Positions 11,901 through 23,400 of a stretch of DNA of 64,000 bases are shown piece by piece. The notes beneath the pieces are model-generated. The model was not told the DNA's origin. It saw only the letters and a list, made by a program, of their open reading frames with translations, and did not search any database. The position numbers were made by a program, and so were the translations under genes. Each line of letters begins with the position of its first letter. Within the stretch, counting starts at the first letter, position 1. Source of the DNA: Lagopus muta (Eukaryota > Chordata > Aves > Galliformes > Phasianidae); the NCBI RefSeq assembly GCF_023343835.1, contig NC_064434.1, positions 14,117,505 through 14,181,504 of the forward strand, given 5' to 3'.

Positions 11901-14900
11901 AGTAAATGGATTGATTCCCTTTTTGAGGACGGGATGTAATTGGGGTTGCTTCATCAAATAGCAATTACATTTCCTTGTCTTCAGCAAATGCTGCACCCTG
12001 CTGGCTCCCCTTATGGTAGCAACAGCACTACAGGCACATGTGTAGGTCTGGGTGTGCTGTTTGCAGTGATCAGTAATTAGACCAGTGGTTTGTTTTGCAC
12101 CAGCCCTGGTCCAGTTATCTTGAGCAGGAGCAACAGTTTGCTGTGTTCCCTGTAAGCCTTGGGTGGTACTGCTTGTTTTCCTGTTGCTGCAGCTCTTAAC
12201 AGAAGGTTTTATGAATTTCTCGTAGTTAGGGATGCATGAAGCAGGCAGTGCCTTTAAGGTTTGTATTGCTTCAGATGCTTATTACCTTGTCAGATGGAGC
12301 TGATGAGCTGTTGGAGGGAAGTGCAGTCACAGCAGGATAACAGAAGTCTTATTTTTAACTTATTTTTCTTTGTCTTTCTTTTAGATTATTAGTGAAGATG
12401 TTCTGAAGACCACCTGCGATGCTCATCAGCTCTGCATCATTTCTGTCCTGCCTCATATTCTTGACACAGGTAGGCATACAAGCAAGCAGTCTCCTCTGGG
12501 AATTTGTCCCTTTAAGCCTGTGGTTGTGTTAAACTTGTTTAATTGTCTGACAAACAGGAGCCTCGGGGAGGAATTCTTACCTGGATGTCATGTTAAAAAT
12601 GGCTGAGAAATACAAAAAGAAAATGTGGGGGTAAGTGGCACAGTGGCCTGGTGTTCTTGGATAAGATGTGCACATCTTTAGAGGTGATGGGAAGGAATCT
12701 TGTATGACAGTGATGTACCCGTAGACAGAGTTGTTCCTTGTTCTGGATTCTCTATCTTGGTTGTTCACTGTCTGGGCTGAGAGTTGCTTGCAGCTGTAGA
12801 ATAAACTGTTGTTTTGTTTTTTTTTTTTCTCAAATCCTGCCTGTGCAAGCTGTCAAGGCATTAATGTGATCAAGTACTCTTGTAATGAATGCTACAGTAT
12901 TTTAGGGTGATATTTTAGACTCTGAGTCTTTTACTGGTGAGTAATGCTGCCAGTGTGACTGTTGCATTTCCCCCCCCTCCAAAAAAAAAAAAATAGCAGT
13001 TTATTAACAAATCTCATGCTTCTAAAGGAGCAAACCAGCAAGTTTCCTCTCTTTCTCTAGAATGCATGTTGGTCTCTATGGAAAGTGAGACTTGTTCAGA
13101 CGCTGACTGCTGAGAAAGAGCAGACCAGCATAAAAGTGTGAGGAAGAAATGTGGAAGTTGGCTGGTTCTAAAGGATCCTTGTGGACTTGCTAAGTATTAG
13201 AGAAACTGAGACCTGACCAGTGAGAAAACAGTACTGGGTGAAACGTTGGCCTTTTAGTGTTTGTCCAGAAAATCCTCTACAGTGGGATGTGGTCAGTACT
13301 TGGACATAAACCTTGCTTAATGTAGCTAGAGGTGCAGAAAAAATTTGTTCAGGCAGGTAGCATAGCTCTTTCCTTAGAATACTTTGCATGGTTGTGATTC
13401 AGCTGAAAAGCAGCTGTGGCAGTGGGGATGGCCTGAAGTGTTGCTCAGGAGCGACTTTCTTCTTCTACTTGGTAGAAGACCTTGCTGTTCCCTGCTGATG
13501 TGAATAGCTGGCTCTGTTGAGGGCAGCTCAGAGTGCGGTGCTGACTACGGGGCTGCAAGATGTGTGTGACTAAAATGACTGTAGCGCCTTTCCTGATTTC
13601 CATTTCCTATTTTTTTTTCTTACCCTAAGGTGGCTGTGGACTGAAGCTGGTGCTCAGTCAGATCTTGAGAGCTCTTTGGGAATAGGAGGCTTTGGGTATC
13701 CAGCAATGGCAGCTGTTAATGCCCGGAAGATGAAATTTGCCCTCCTGAAAGGATCCTTCAGTGAGCAAGGGATCAATGAGTTTCTAAGGTAAGGAATCCT
13801 TAAAACGGAAGCTGTGGCTCAAAATAAAGATGGAGAAAGGGATAGAACTACGATGGTTAAGCAGTACCTTTTTTGTAGTGAACAGTTACAGTCAGGAAGT
13901 CAGCCTGATTTGATTGTGGTGTTGCTAAGACTTTTGAAAATAGTTAGAAAACCAAGAAGTAAATTTTGATCTTGAAAAACTTCTGTTTCTGCAGTAACCA
14001 AAGGAGTTCTTAGAATTTGGTAATCAGTGCTGTTCTACTACAAGTCACCTTTCTGGTCGTGTTCTGTGTCTTATTTGCCCCTGAAAGTATTTAAAAGGAT
14101 TAGCACTTCAGCTTGTAGTGTTAGCTTTCTTCAGCCAGCATAAGCAGCAGGTGCAGGATGGGATGCCTCCAAGCAGGAGCTGGTTATCCTGGACCCCTTG
14201 GAGACAGCAGGGCCTTAGGGTCTGCTTAAAAGAAACGTTTCCAGCTTTTCAAAGTCAGACTTGCATAAAATAGGTCACTCCCAGAACTGGAATTAGAGAC
14301 TCTTCTTTGAGTTGTATTAACAGTATATTGTGCATCTCTTTAAGGTCCCGCTTTTGTCCATGAGTATTACAGAGGGCACTGCTGAAATATGAAACAGTGT
14401 AACTTAAAGTGTTTGTCTCTCTCCGTCTTTGGAATCTTAATTGTGAATTGTCAGTGCTGCTTTAAAGGCTGTTTATCACTTTCTGCTTTGCAAATTGAAA
14501 AGCTACTTCAAGATAATTTAGATCTGAGATCTTATTTCTGAAGAAAGGTAGTCAGGCATCTTCCTTTAATCTGAGGCAAGCCCTGTTCCAGGTGGATGGA
14601 AACTGAAGAAAATTGTTTAATTCCTTTCCTCTCAGGGAACTGTCTGTTGGTCGAGGTTCTACAGCACCAGTAGGAGGTGGAGCTTTCCCTAAAATTCATG
14701 CAGTTGAACCTTGGGATGGCAAAGATGGTGAGGTAAGAAGTGCTCTGTGTCTCCAAGTGCTGCTGTTCTGCGCAGTTCAGAAGCAAAGGGACAGCAACTA
14801 AGAACTGGCAGTGTGGCTAGTGGGGGAAACTGCAGCAAGTCATCCTGGTGGTCCAGTGGCAGGAATTAGTTAACAGCAAGGTAGGCACCAGGTTCATCGT

Positions 14901-15592
14901 CTCCCGTTATGGACAGGCACTCCTGCCTGTCAGAATGTCATAGGAAAGTTCAGTTCCTTGAGGCTGAAATAATGCTTTATTAACCACTGCTGAGTAAGGA
15001 AGATTGTAGCGTGTGCACCTAAGGCCCAAAAGTTGTGGAAACTTCTTGATGTACTGATTTTACTGAGTTCATAAGTTAAAGCCCACAGAGTGATCTCAGC
15101 ATGTTCTTGCTTAAAGTTCAACACTGCTGTAAAAGGCAGTTATCACAGTCTTTGGTCTACTTCAGATGGAATGAAAATACAGCGACCCTGCACATAGCAG
15201 GGGGGTTGAGACTAGCTGATCACTGTGGTCCTTTTCAACTCAGGCCATTCTATGATTCTATAATTCTGTGAATATGGTACTAGTTCTGTTACCTTGTCTG
15301 ATTGCAATTAACTCTATATGGGGTATATTTAATGAATAAGTAGCAAACATTCTTTGTCCAGTCTAAACTCCGATCAGTTGTCCCATGTTCCAAGTGCTGT
15401 CAGTTCTTATGAGCCAGAAATGATAGGAGGAAACTTTGCTTTTTCTATGAAGGATCCAACTCAGTGATGCTCCAGTGCTGCTTGCTGACAAACATTTGCT
15501 CAAAACTTGCTTTCTCACAGCTTCCAGTTGAAGATGATATCGATCTCAGCGATGTGGATCTGGATGATATCTGGGATAAAGATGAGCTGTGA
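2927..15592 (+). CDS. PDIA6: PDIA6 (P5), ER protein disulfide isomerase, 13 coding exons, complete
   Basis: Thiol-disulfide oxidoreductase and chaperone of the ER lumen; in mammals it also works with BiP and attenuates UPR sensors. Coding exons: 2927-2960, 5074-5215, 6333-6390, 7085-7211, 7683-7789, 9631-9764, 10152-10266, 11105-11245, 12385-12469, 12558-12630, 13630-13788, 14636-14732, 15521-15592. They sum to 1344 nt (447 residues plus stop), with every junction in phase and GT-AG. The protein has a signal peptide (about residues 1-24), thioredoxin domain a (CGHC 60-63, cis-Pro 104), domain a' (CGHC 196-199, cis-Pro 244), a redox-inactive b domain (about 280-420), an acidic tail and C-terminal KDEL. 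The human protein is 440 residues; the extra residues are mainly in the signal peptide. The start is the GCCATGG Kozak ATG in the CpG island. Introns hold CR1 pieces (intron 5, intron 12) and low-complexity tracts. Identification is certain. Confidence 0.97.
4937..4960. repeat. poly(T) tract in PDIA6 intron 1
   Basis: Twenty-four consecutive T, about 113 bases before the exon 2 acceptor. Confidence 0.95.
5074..5215 (+). CDS. PDIA6: PDIA6 coding exon 2
   Basis: Residues 12-58: the hydrophobic signal core ([10 protein letters not shown]), the mature N-terminus ([11 protein letters not shown]) and the first strands of thioredoxin domain a up to FYAPW. The exon splits the active-site Trp codon. 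Acceptor ttccttctag, donor gtgagc. Confidence 0.97.
6333..6390 (+). CDS. PDIA6: PDIA6 coding exon 3
   Basis: A 58-base exon carrying the first redox site, C-G-H-C at residues 60-63, and the helix after it ([15 protein letters not shown]). Donor gtaagt. Confidence 0.97.
7085..7211 (+). CDS. PDIA6: PDIA6 coding exon 4
   Basis: Residues 79-120 of thioredoxin domain a, including the VGAVDADK strand and the cis-proline motif RGFPTIKIF (Pro104). Donor gtaagt. Confidence 0.97.
7683..7789 (+). CDS. PDIA6: PDIA6 coding exon 5
   Basis: Residues 121-156: the last helix of domain a ([13 protein letters not shown]) and the start of the Ser/Gly-rich linker ([11 protein letters not shown]). Followed by intron 5, which contains an old CR1. 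Confidence 0.97.
7873..9090 (-). repeat. old, long CR1 LINE copy in PDIA6 intron 5 (antisense)
   Basis: Highly diverged antisense CR1 traced through several blocks: the tail at 7873-8030, 'gaagcccagaactggaccca' at 8310, 'tagctctggatggcagc' near 8577, and 'ggtaacatccactgctgtct' to 'tgacctttccagagattaa' at 8875-9055, which correspond to the reverse transcriptase region. At over 1.1 kb it is one of the two longest CR1 copies here and clearly among the oldest. It carries no intact frame. Confidence 0.7.
9631..9764 (+). CDS. PDIA6: PDIA6 coding exon 6
   Basis: Residues 157-200: end of the linker ([10 protein letters not shown]), the first strands of domain a', and the second redox site C-G-H-C at 196-199. 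Donor gtgagt. Confidence 0.97.
10152..10266 (+). CDS. PDIA6: PDIA6 coding exon 7
   Basis: Residues 201-239 of domain a' ([19 protein letters not shown] through [14 protein letters not shown]). Acceptor tttttcag, donor gtgagt. Confidence 0.97.
11105..11245 (+). CDS. PDIA6: PDIA6 coding exon 8
   Basis: Residues 240-286: the second cis-proline motif [10 protein letters not shown] (Pro244), end of domain a' and entry to the b domain ([10 protein letters not shown]). The donor is GAG|gtctct, weak beyond the GT. Confidence 0.96.
12385..12469 (+). CDS. PDIA6: PDIA6 coding exon 9
   Basis: Residues 287-314, first part of the non-catalytic b domain ([15 protein letters not shown]). The stretch retains the conserved cysteines of the vertebrate protein. 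Donor gtaggc. Confidence 0.96.
12558..12630 (+). CDS. PDIA6: PDIA6 coding exon 10
   Basis: Residues 315-338 ([20 protein letters not shown]), helix of the b domain. It follows exon 9 after an 88-base intron, the shortest in the gene. Donor gtaagt. Confidence 0.96.
13630..13788 (+). CDS. PDIA6: PDIA6 coding exon 11
   Basis: Residues 339-391, core of the b domain with the [20 protein letters not shown] motif and the [15 protein letters not shown] helix. Acceptor ccctaag, donor gtaagg. Confidence 0.97.
14636..14732 (+). CDS. PDIA6: PDIA6 coding exon 12
   Basis: Residues 392-424 ([20 protein letters not shown], then PWDGKDGE), end of the b domain before the acidic tail. Donor gtaaga. Confidence 0.96.
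15179..15276 (+). repeat. CR1 LINE 3' end in PDIA6 intron 12
   Basis: Sense CR1 tail: 'cagcgaccctgcacatagca', 'ggggggttgagac', 'tccttttcaactcaggcc', then 'attctatgattctataattc'. A 5'-truncated copy of about 100 bases. Confidence 0.85.
15521..15592 (+). CDS. PDIA6: PDIA6 coding exon 13 (C-terminal, KDEL)
   Basis: Residues 425-447 and the TGA stop. An acidic Asp-rich tail ends in KDEL, the ER retrieval signal read by KDEL receptors. A Trp (DIWDKDEL) sits where the mammalian tail has none. Confidence 0.97.
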   Translation, partial: LPVEDDIDLSDVDLDDIWDKDEL

Positions 15593-16012
15593 GATCTTCA
15601 GGAATCTTCTTTTCTTGGGAGAGTTTGCGCAGCAGTTTGCAACCTGGTTCACGTTCAGATGGATTTTCCAGTGGCCTTTTTATGGAGAAATAGCACGAGA
15701 CAGCTGTGCTGTTTGATGCACTGCAGCAGTGAACTGTACGCAACTCAAGAAAACATTGCAGAAATTCTATGAATTGTCATAACCAGTGAACTTGATTGTA
15801 TTCTGTGTAACGAGTATTTTGAGGACAACATTGATTTTGGTTTTTTTTTTTCTTTGAAACATCTTGGGTTTTATTCTGTTGACAGTGTGCTGTTTGAGTG
15901 TTACAGAAGGCTGTTAGTGTAACCAATTTTAAATGTGTTTTTTTTCTTTTCTGTGGAGGTGGAACCTGGTCAGCTTCTGTTTCAATTAAATAAAACAGAA
16001 TATTTTTGACAC
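15593..16012 (+). other. PDIA6: PDIA6 3' UTR (approximate end)
   Basis: Runs from the stop codon to just beyond the AATAAA at 15989-15994. The cleavage point about 15-20 bases downstream is inferred. Confidence 0.7.
15989..15994 (+). terminator. PDIA6: PDIA6 polyadenylation signal AATAAA
   Basis: Canonical AATAAA about 400 bases after the stop codon, followed by T- and GT-containing sequence. It is the first canonical signal after the stop. Confidence 0.8.
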
Positions 16013-16970
16013 AGTGTTAGTCTTGTACAGAGAAATGGAGGTGCACGTGCTAAAAGTTATCCTGGTTTGGATGACTTTTCAGAAGCAAATGGCAGAAGAG
16101 AGAGGCTGGTGATGAGAGCTATCCTGAATGCTTTAACTGTGAAAGGTATTGATGGTTTGTGCTAAAGCTTGGTTAGAGAGGCAATCTTAGCTTAAATGTT
16201 CTTCAGGCTTCCCTTTCCTATTCTTTCTCAGGGGTTTTCTCTTTCTTTGTGCCAGCCTTGTATGATCATTAAAACAATGGGAGTTGAGTTGCTGCTGCAA
16301 TGGGAGATGCCATCCAGTAGAAGACACTGCTGAGCTGGGAGCTGCTGGTTTTTTCCCCAGGAGTGGCAGTGAAACTAATCCCCATTTTTAGGGCACGAGT
16401 ATTTCTAGGTGCTAATAGTAAAAAGCCAAAGTGCTGTCTCTGGCAGATTGGGTCTGGTATTTCTCTTCCTGTCTGACATTATTTTGATATGAAATTGCAG
16501 TTTCCTTTGAAGAGGAAGCAGAGTTGGGAGTGAAGACAGCGCTCCTTGTTTTTGTTGTTGTTCATAAGAAAACACCACAGCCTTTTGTTGCTCTCCATGT
16601 CTTGTCTACCAGTGTCTAGCAGACTGACCCTGATGGGATCAGTTTGTTTCTAAGTAAGGAATGAAGGAACTGGAAGTTCCCATCTTTTCAAGGAGATAAC
16701 TTAAAATGGAAATGCATCATCTGGCGTTGTGTGTAAGAGCTTGCCTTGCATAGGGATGAGCTAGGAGCAGTATAATAACTGTTGGCAGCCTGACCACTGA
16801 TGTGGGGCGGGAAACCTACTTCATTTGTGTTGTCCCAGCTCTTCTAATAAACGTGTTCTAGGATGTGTCTTGGCAAAAACTGAACTTGTGAGCACGTGGA
16901 ACCACAAGTCATCCTCCAGTCAAGCTTTGAAACTCTTTCTTCTTAAACCAAAGCCTTGGGGCTTTGCTCT
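16013..16970. other. convergent intergenic gap PDIA6/ATP6V1C2
   Basis: Short spacer between the 3' ends of two convergent genes. I see no exon or CR1 copy in it. The minus-strand polyadenylation site of ATP6V1C2 probably lies at its right edge. Confidence 0.5.
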
Positions 16971-16982
16971 GATGCTCTGTCC

Positions 16983-16988
16983 TTTATT
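16983..16988 (-). terminator. ATP6V1C2: candidate ATP6V1C2 polyadenylation signal
   Basis: TTTATT on the plus strand gives AATAAA on the minus strand, about 360 bases past the ATP6V1C2 stop and the first canonical hexamer I find in that direction. A weaker TATAAA-type variant lies near 17180. Confidence 0.45.
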
Positions 16989-17347
16989 TTATTTTTTTTC
17001 CTGGTTGAAGTTCACTTTGTTCCAAAACCAGTACTGTACAATTAGTAGAAACATTAGCCACCACACCAAAAATCAGCCACAAAACTGTTTAATTTTAAAT
17101 CCAATAGAGATTCCATCTTTGTAACTTACCAAAAAGTAATAAATACTACCATAGTACCACCTGCCTCGGAAATACGTTTTTTTATAATGCTATGAACTGA
17201 AGATGTTTGAAGTCACTTAAAAAATTACTGACAGTGTTAGGAATCTTATTCATCAGCATTTCAATTTGAATTTCAACAGCTGAGGATTCTTACAGGATAA
17301 TATTTGGATCTTGAAAATTAATAGATGAAATAGTTGGTTTGTTCTTC

Positions 17348-17443
17348 TTAACTGCCATCAAGAAGACTGAGGTCAATCTTGAAATAGACGTAAGGATAGT
17401 ATTCTTGATTACTCAGTTGTAAACCAGGGATGTCCATGCCAGG
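17348..17443 (-). CDS. ATP6V1C2: ATP6V1C2 coding exon 12 (C-terminal)
   Basis: Residues 352-382 and TAA stop: [13 protein letters not shown], then [15 protein letters not shown] and a short GS extension. Acceptor ccttttgcag. Confidence 0.95.
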   Translation of the reverse strand, partial: PGMDIPGLQLSNQEYYPYVYFKIDLSLLDGS

Positions 17444-20400
17444 CTGCAAAAGGAAACAACATGACTTCAGTATCAATAAAAGCGTTGTGCTGTTCCAAGC
17501 TAAAGCAAATTGCTTGCTTCACTTAGGTGGAATGGAGTCTTGTACTTGCTATGCTTAACAAAGAATTTTCAGAGAATCTGGTGTTTGCTCGGTGGTTTTG
17601 GTAGGCTGTCTGACACAGTGTTGATATTTCCTTTTTTTCTCCTTGGCTTATGCACTGGGAACTTACTGCTTGCCTGATTTCAGGCAATTGTAAACTCCTT
17701 TCGGTTTATCTTCAAATGTGCCCTCGGGGTCTGGGGAAACAAGTATTGCTGCCTGGTGCAGTCCTAGGCTGAGATGTTCAGTGAGTGATGGCCTTCTACA
17801 GAGCAAGGAGATCTCAGAGTCCTAGCATTTGTTTTACAGCAGTTCTGTTGCTGGCACTGAGCTGAACGCTTGAAGCTTACCTGGAGGAACTGCCATAAGG
17901 GAGCAGACCTATTTCAGGCCAGCAGCTGTAAGCAGCAGATGCTTACAGAAACTGTAATTGCACGCTGCAGCTCTCCGTGATGACCTGACCCTACCTGCCA
18001 CTAATCCTTTCCATAAGCACCAGGGATTAGAGCTGTTTGCAGGGATCCTCGCGCTGTGAGGTGCGATGAGGCGTTTGCTCCAACCCCTGGACTAAACTGG
18101 GACAAGCTCCAGTTCGTGCAGTTGTAGTCCAAATACATACATCCATTATACTTGCTGCTGCAACTTCATCTAGATGTTTGAAGGCCACATTTAGGACATC
18201 TCTCAAGCGTTTCACTGACTTCCTATTTGGTTGCAGCAACATCGCTTGGAAGTTCACTGGCAGGCCGTACCTGCGAACACAGCAAAATACCCCACTGTTT
18301 TCCATAGGTCACCCCATTCCATTCCTGCTCTTTTCCCTCCTCAACCTCCTGGTGTATTTCCTATTTATGTATTGCAAGGTCCCAGTTGTGCTGTGCTGCC
18401 TCCTTCTCTGAAAGCACTTCTATTTTGAAGCCATAGGGGAACTAAGCACCGTTCTTTTTCTGGTAAGTGACCCCAAAGAAGCATCTCATCAGCTTTACGT
18501 GTCACTTGTTCTGTAGTCATCTGTACCATCTCCTGTGAGCTCCCAGAACTCTCTGTAAGGGATATTCCCCCCCCATGAAGAAAGTGAGCTGGTACTTTTT
18601 ATCTTTGATAGGAATCTGCCAGCACCGCATGTGTACCCACCTACCTCAGGACTGATTCAACAAAAACCCTCAAGGCTTTCACGTGAATCCAAGCCACAAA
18701 CGCTTCACTGAAGTTCACTTTCAGCCAGCGCAGTAACGGTCCCTATGAGAACAGAAATAGCAGCACTGTGATTCCTCCTTTACTGCATGACACAGCTCCA
18801 TTGCTAATACCATGGAAGGCATCAAGGGCTGCTGAGTTAATTCTCGGGCAGGCCATTATTGTCCCCTAGTAGATCAGAAAATTGTGTGACCTTGGGCAAA
18901 TGGTGTTATCTATCCCACGCCTCGGTTTTTAGTGCTCGTTGGAGCTCACAGGCATCTATTGGGATCAGAAAGCCTCTTCTAAGTGAGATCCTTACACACA
19001 GGTACCAAAGGCTGTCAATACAGAGGCCAGCAACTTGCTGTACTACTTACATACTGCTGTTTCTTATCAGAAGCTAGCTTCATCAGCTCTTCCTTTTCAC
19101 ATTTCAGTTCCTTCTCATCAAAATAAAACTCCCGAACCATGAACCTGCAATTGAATGACATTTGCTCTCACAAGCCATAATCCAAGCAGTATGTACAATC
19201 ATTTCTTTTGCTTCTGATGAAGCAAGATGGGGACGTTTTGAAGCTGCTGGTCCTTTAAAGGATTTGCAGGGTGGAAGTTGAAGTCACCTCCAGAAAGCAA
19301 ACATCCTGTTGTCTATTGCATGAGAGCAGGAAGAACAGTTGCTGGATTCCTTGCAAAGCATGACTGCTTACCTGTTCTCTCTAGCTTTAGCCTTGAAGTC
19401 ATCCATCACTTTTCTAAATAGGGTGACTGTAAAGAGTCCTCCCTCGGCATCCTCAGCGATCATTCTGTGAGAGGGAAAAATCCCTGCTGTGATTTGACAC
19501 GGCCGATCTCACACTGGCTTCACCTTTCCCTTTTGCAGTTCTTTCTTTCGTTTATGAAACTGAACAGTACCTCACTTCTCAAGACAGATGTGATTGTAAC
19601 AGGGAACAAAGGCTTTAATAGCACCAACCACAGTATCTCTGATGCAGACAGCTAGCTTACACACATACTTTTTTTTCTGTTTCCTAATATGTTCCTCTGC
19701 TTGTTCCATGCATGTGTTTTTAAGACAGGCAGTTGCACAAAGCTTTCCTCTCCCTGTGCTTTCTGCTTCCTCCATTTCAGATAATGTGACAGTCAGGCTC
19801 GGTCACCTCTCACACCCTGGGTTGGACAATTTGTCTGCCTTGAGTTGAGCAGAGGAATATTTAATTCCTAGTAAGGAATTTTTTTCACTCTAGGTGTTAA
19901 TATGGAATATGCTAATGCAAATGGCAGGATAATTCAGTGATTATTACTAGATTAATTATTACATTATTAGAATTATCAGATAATTCTATTTTTCAAAACA
20001 AAGATGCAGAAGCAGTGATTTTTTAAAAGGAGCTTTCATAAAGTTGCACATGGTTATGTGTCTGAATTAGGCCTGGATTACTGTAACAAGCTTTTATCTT
20101 TCTAAAACAAGCAAAAGCCCTGTTTTGTTGTTCATATGATCACAGCAAGGGGAAAGAACTAGCTTACTGGAAAAGGGAGCAACAAGAAGCTAATTGTAGG
20201 GAAAAAAAAACAGAGACTGAGGCTTTCATCTGTACTTTCCTTCAACAGAATAATTTCCAGTTTCAAGTGAGAATGATACTAGGCAAATCCATATGTTAAC
20301 ATACAGAGCTTATGTATTAGTCAACTGATTCTTGAGCAACTTGAGTGACAGATATGGCAGAGGTATCTGCAGCCAGCAGGGACTGGAATTTGGGATGTCA

Positions 20401-23400
20401 CTTACTTGGTGGAGCGAGGCACGACCATATCAGACAGGGATTCATAGGTCTTCTGCCACTGTACGTAGCTTGATCTTTGAGCAACACAAAGGAAAACAGA
20501 GTAAATAAATGCAATATACCAAAAAGAGAATGTGTTGATAAAAATAATGAAGCTAATTGCTTAGAGTAGGAGCTCTTTGTGCTGGGTTTTGTGACAGCAA
20601 AGCTTCTTCTTTCCTTTAAGTCACTAGCTACAGGGAGGTTTCCCATTATATCATCCTCAGTCCTCCCTCACTCTGGGTCTTGGGATGAGGAAGTAGGAAG
20701 CTGGGGGTTGAAAAATTGAGGCTTCCATGTGTAGGCTGCCATGTGTCCTGCATTCCAGGAGCCCCACATAACTGTCTCATGGTCCAGTGCTGACGTGGTG
20801 CAACACTGGGAGAATGGGGCCAAGGGAAGGGAAAGTTTGCAAAGTGAGTTGTGTTTATAGCAGGAACCCAAAGAAGATGCTGGTATTAAATTCAATAAAC
20901 TTACCTCAAATAGCTTTTTGAAATGTGTTTTTCAGACAGAAAAGTGATGGTACCGTGTGTGCATGTTAGAATAGTGTTGTACTAAGAGGACAAGTTTTGT
21001 GTAGGCTTTCAGAAGGAAGGATACCTTGTACCTTCACAACTGATGACGATAGCAGTTATCCTATGTGCAGGCACTTACAAATACATGACCAGCAGAGCCC
21101 TTGTGAGTTTGACAGGTCTGATTCCTTTTATAAACTGTATCAGCTCCATTACAAATATGTTCTGCCACGTTGGTTTTTCTTAACTCCTACCAGGAAGCTG
21201 TTTGAGAACCCATTCTGTAACATTTACACACCTACATCCCACTTCTGTGCTGCTCTGAGCTGGGAGCAGTCTGTTCCTTTTGCTAATGGATCCACCTGCT
21301 CCCCAGACACAGCACAGATCAGCTGCCCAACTGCAGTGCCTGCATCCAACACTTAGGTCTGAAACTCAACATCACATCTGAGCGTGCGCACACCATCGCC
21401 TTACTTTGGCACCACGACCAGCAGTGTGATAAGGTACTCAGAATTCAGAACAAAGTCTTCCTTATGCACGATGTCTGCGAGGGTCCGAGTCAGCAAGTTT
21501 CCCCTAAAGAAAACGAGACAAAGAAAAAATGACATTAGCAGGAACCCAGCAGCAGCACACCGTAGATATGGTTGACAGTAGTGCATCCTAGAGTTGAAAA
21601 ACACTAGAGAATGAGGTGGCTAAAGGACATGGCTACGCTTCTAGGAAGGCCATTTATGTTTATTGCAACTCCAGGTAGCAGCACATAGGTAAAGATCATA
21701 AGCAATTGAAGATGGTAGAGAAAATCTTTTGGAAACTCTGAGAAAGCATTGCCCTGACCAGCAGAACAGAACAAAAGTGAAATGAAAGTGGGATGCTGGT
21801 GAGATAGGCTCAGCAGAGAAGGAAAATAAATGCTTTTGCCTGGAATATTGTAAAACTGGCTTTCTGAAAAGAAAAGCATTTGCACTGCTTCCAAAGGAGA
21901 CAGCACTGTGTTGCAAAGGAATCTACTGGCTGACGCAGCTGATCTAATTTTTTACTCCCTAAAATCCCATCAGAGCAATATATTGGCATTTGGTTTTGAC
22001 TCTTTACCACTGCTTTGTCCTCCCACTGCTAATGGAGTCACATAAGGAACTGCAGTCTCCCCTGAGCTGATTTTAAGACATGCTGCTCACACCAGTTTCC
22101 ACCTTGGCTTCCCCTTCATCTCTGGATGCTCAGTGTGCCCCAAAGTCAGGCACTACGTTTGCACCCATCACAGCACACACAGTTCACTGCACAGCAGTAG
22201 ATATGGCACACACTGCTCTCACGTCATCCATGCAGCATTCCAGAGCTCAACAGGAACACGCTGTACTTACACAGTTTTTTTCTCCAAGCTTTGCAAATTT
22301 CCTTTAATGTTGTTGTATGCAGCTGATCGGGTCTTTAGATCTGCTTCTATCTGAGTGACTTGCTAAAACAAAAAAAAAGTGAAGTGAGAAATTGCTTGAG
22401 GCATCATCCTCACCTGCCTCCTCCTACCTCTGCACTGCAGAGAGATAACACAGCTGCCAGCCCCTCCTAAAACCATCTGAGCAGAGCCAGGAGGGAGCCC
22501 ACTTCAGTTCTGGGTTCCACTGAACTGCTCAGTCATGGGTGATGGTCTCTGCAGCAAGAAGGACTTGGTTAGCTGTTACTGTGTATTTCATTTGCTATCT
22601 ACACTGAACAACGGTTCATTCCTTCCTGAACAGGCTGCCAGTGTAAATAATTCATCCAAACTGCAATGTGTTGGATTTAATGTAGGCCAATGATTTCACA
22701 AGAAAACCCCAACATGGAGAATGATTATACAGTAAGTAAAAACAATAAAATATTACAGTGAAGGGAACTAAAATGTAGAATGTATCAGTGTAGTCTAATA
22801 AATCTGATAAAAGTCCATATATTTATGGAATGAATAGGTTTGTATATCTCTATATAGATACAGACATATAGATATTTATTGGTGTTATTATGGTAGAAAT
22901 TAAAATAAATCAACTGCTGCAGTACAGCGAGATTCTGAACGTGCTCCTGCCCAAACCACAGGCAGAACTCTCATTGACTGCTGTAACAAAAGAGACCAAA
23001 AACTGCCAAAAGACATGATTCACCATTCTGAGGTCTTCTGACAACCTGGAGCACAGTTTACCTTTGCTAATGCTTCTGATATATTCTTCAGTGGCTGCTT
23101 TATGGGATATTTGGCCATGTCCCACTCAAACCGGGTCAAGTAGCTAATCAGGTCAACTGGAAATACAAAGAAATGCATTAAAGCAGACAGCTGACACGAT
23201 GGAAACTCAAGGCTGGGGTGGCAGCCCCCAGCTGTATCCTGTGTAGAGCTTTGGTTGGCCCACCTCTGAATTCTCATAGAAATTTGATCTAGATCATATC
23301 TACACAAATCAAATGCTCAATCTAACCATCCCCAAAGTAAAAAATAGTTGAAACAGAGACACTAGTGTTTGCTGCACTGAGCTTCTTCCCAGACAGGTAG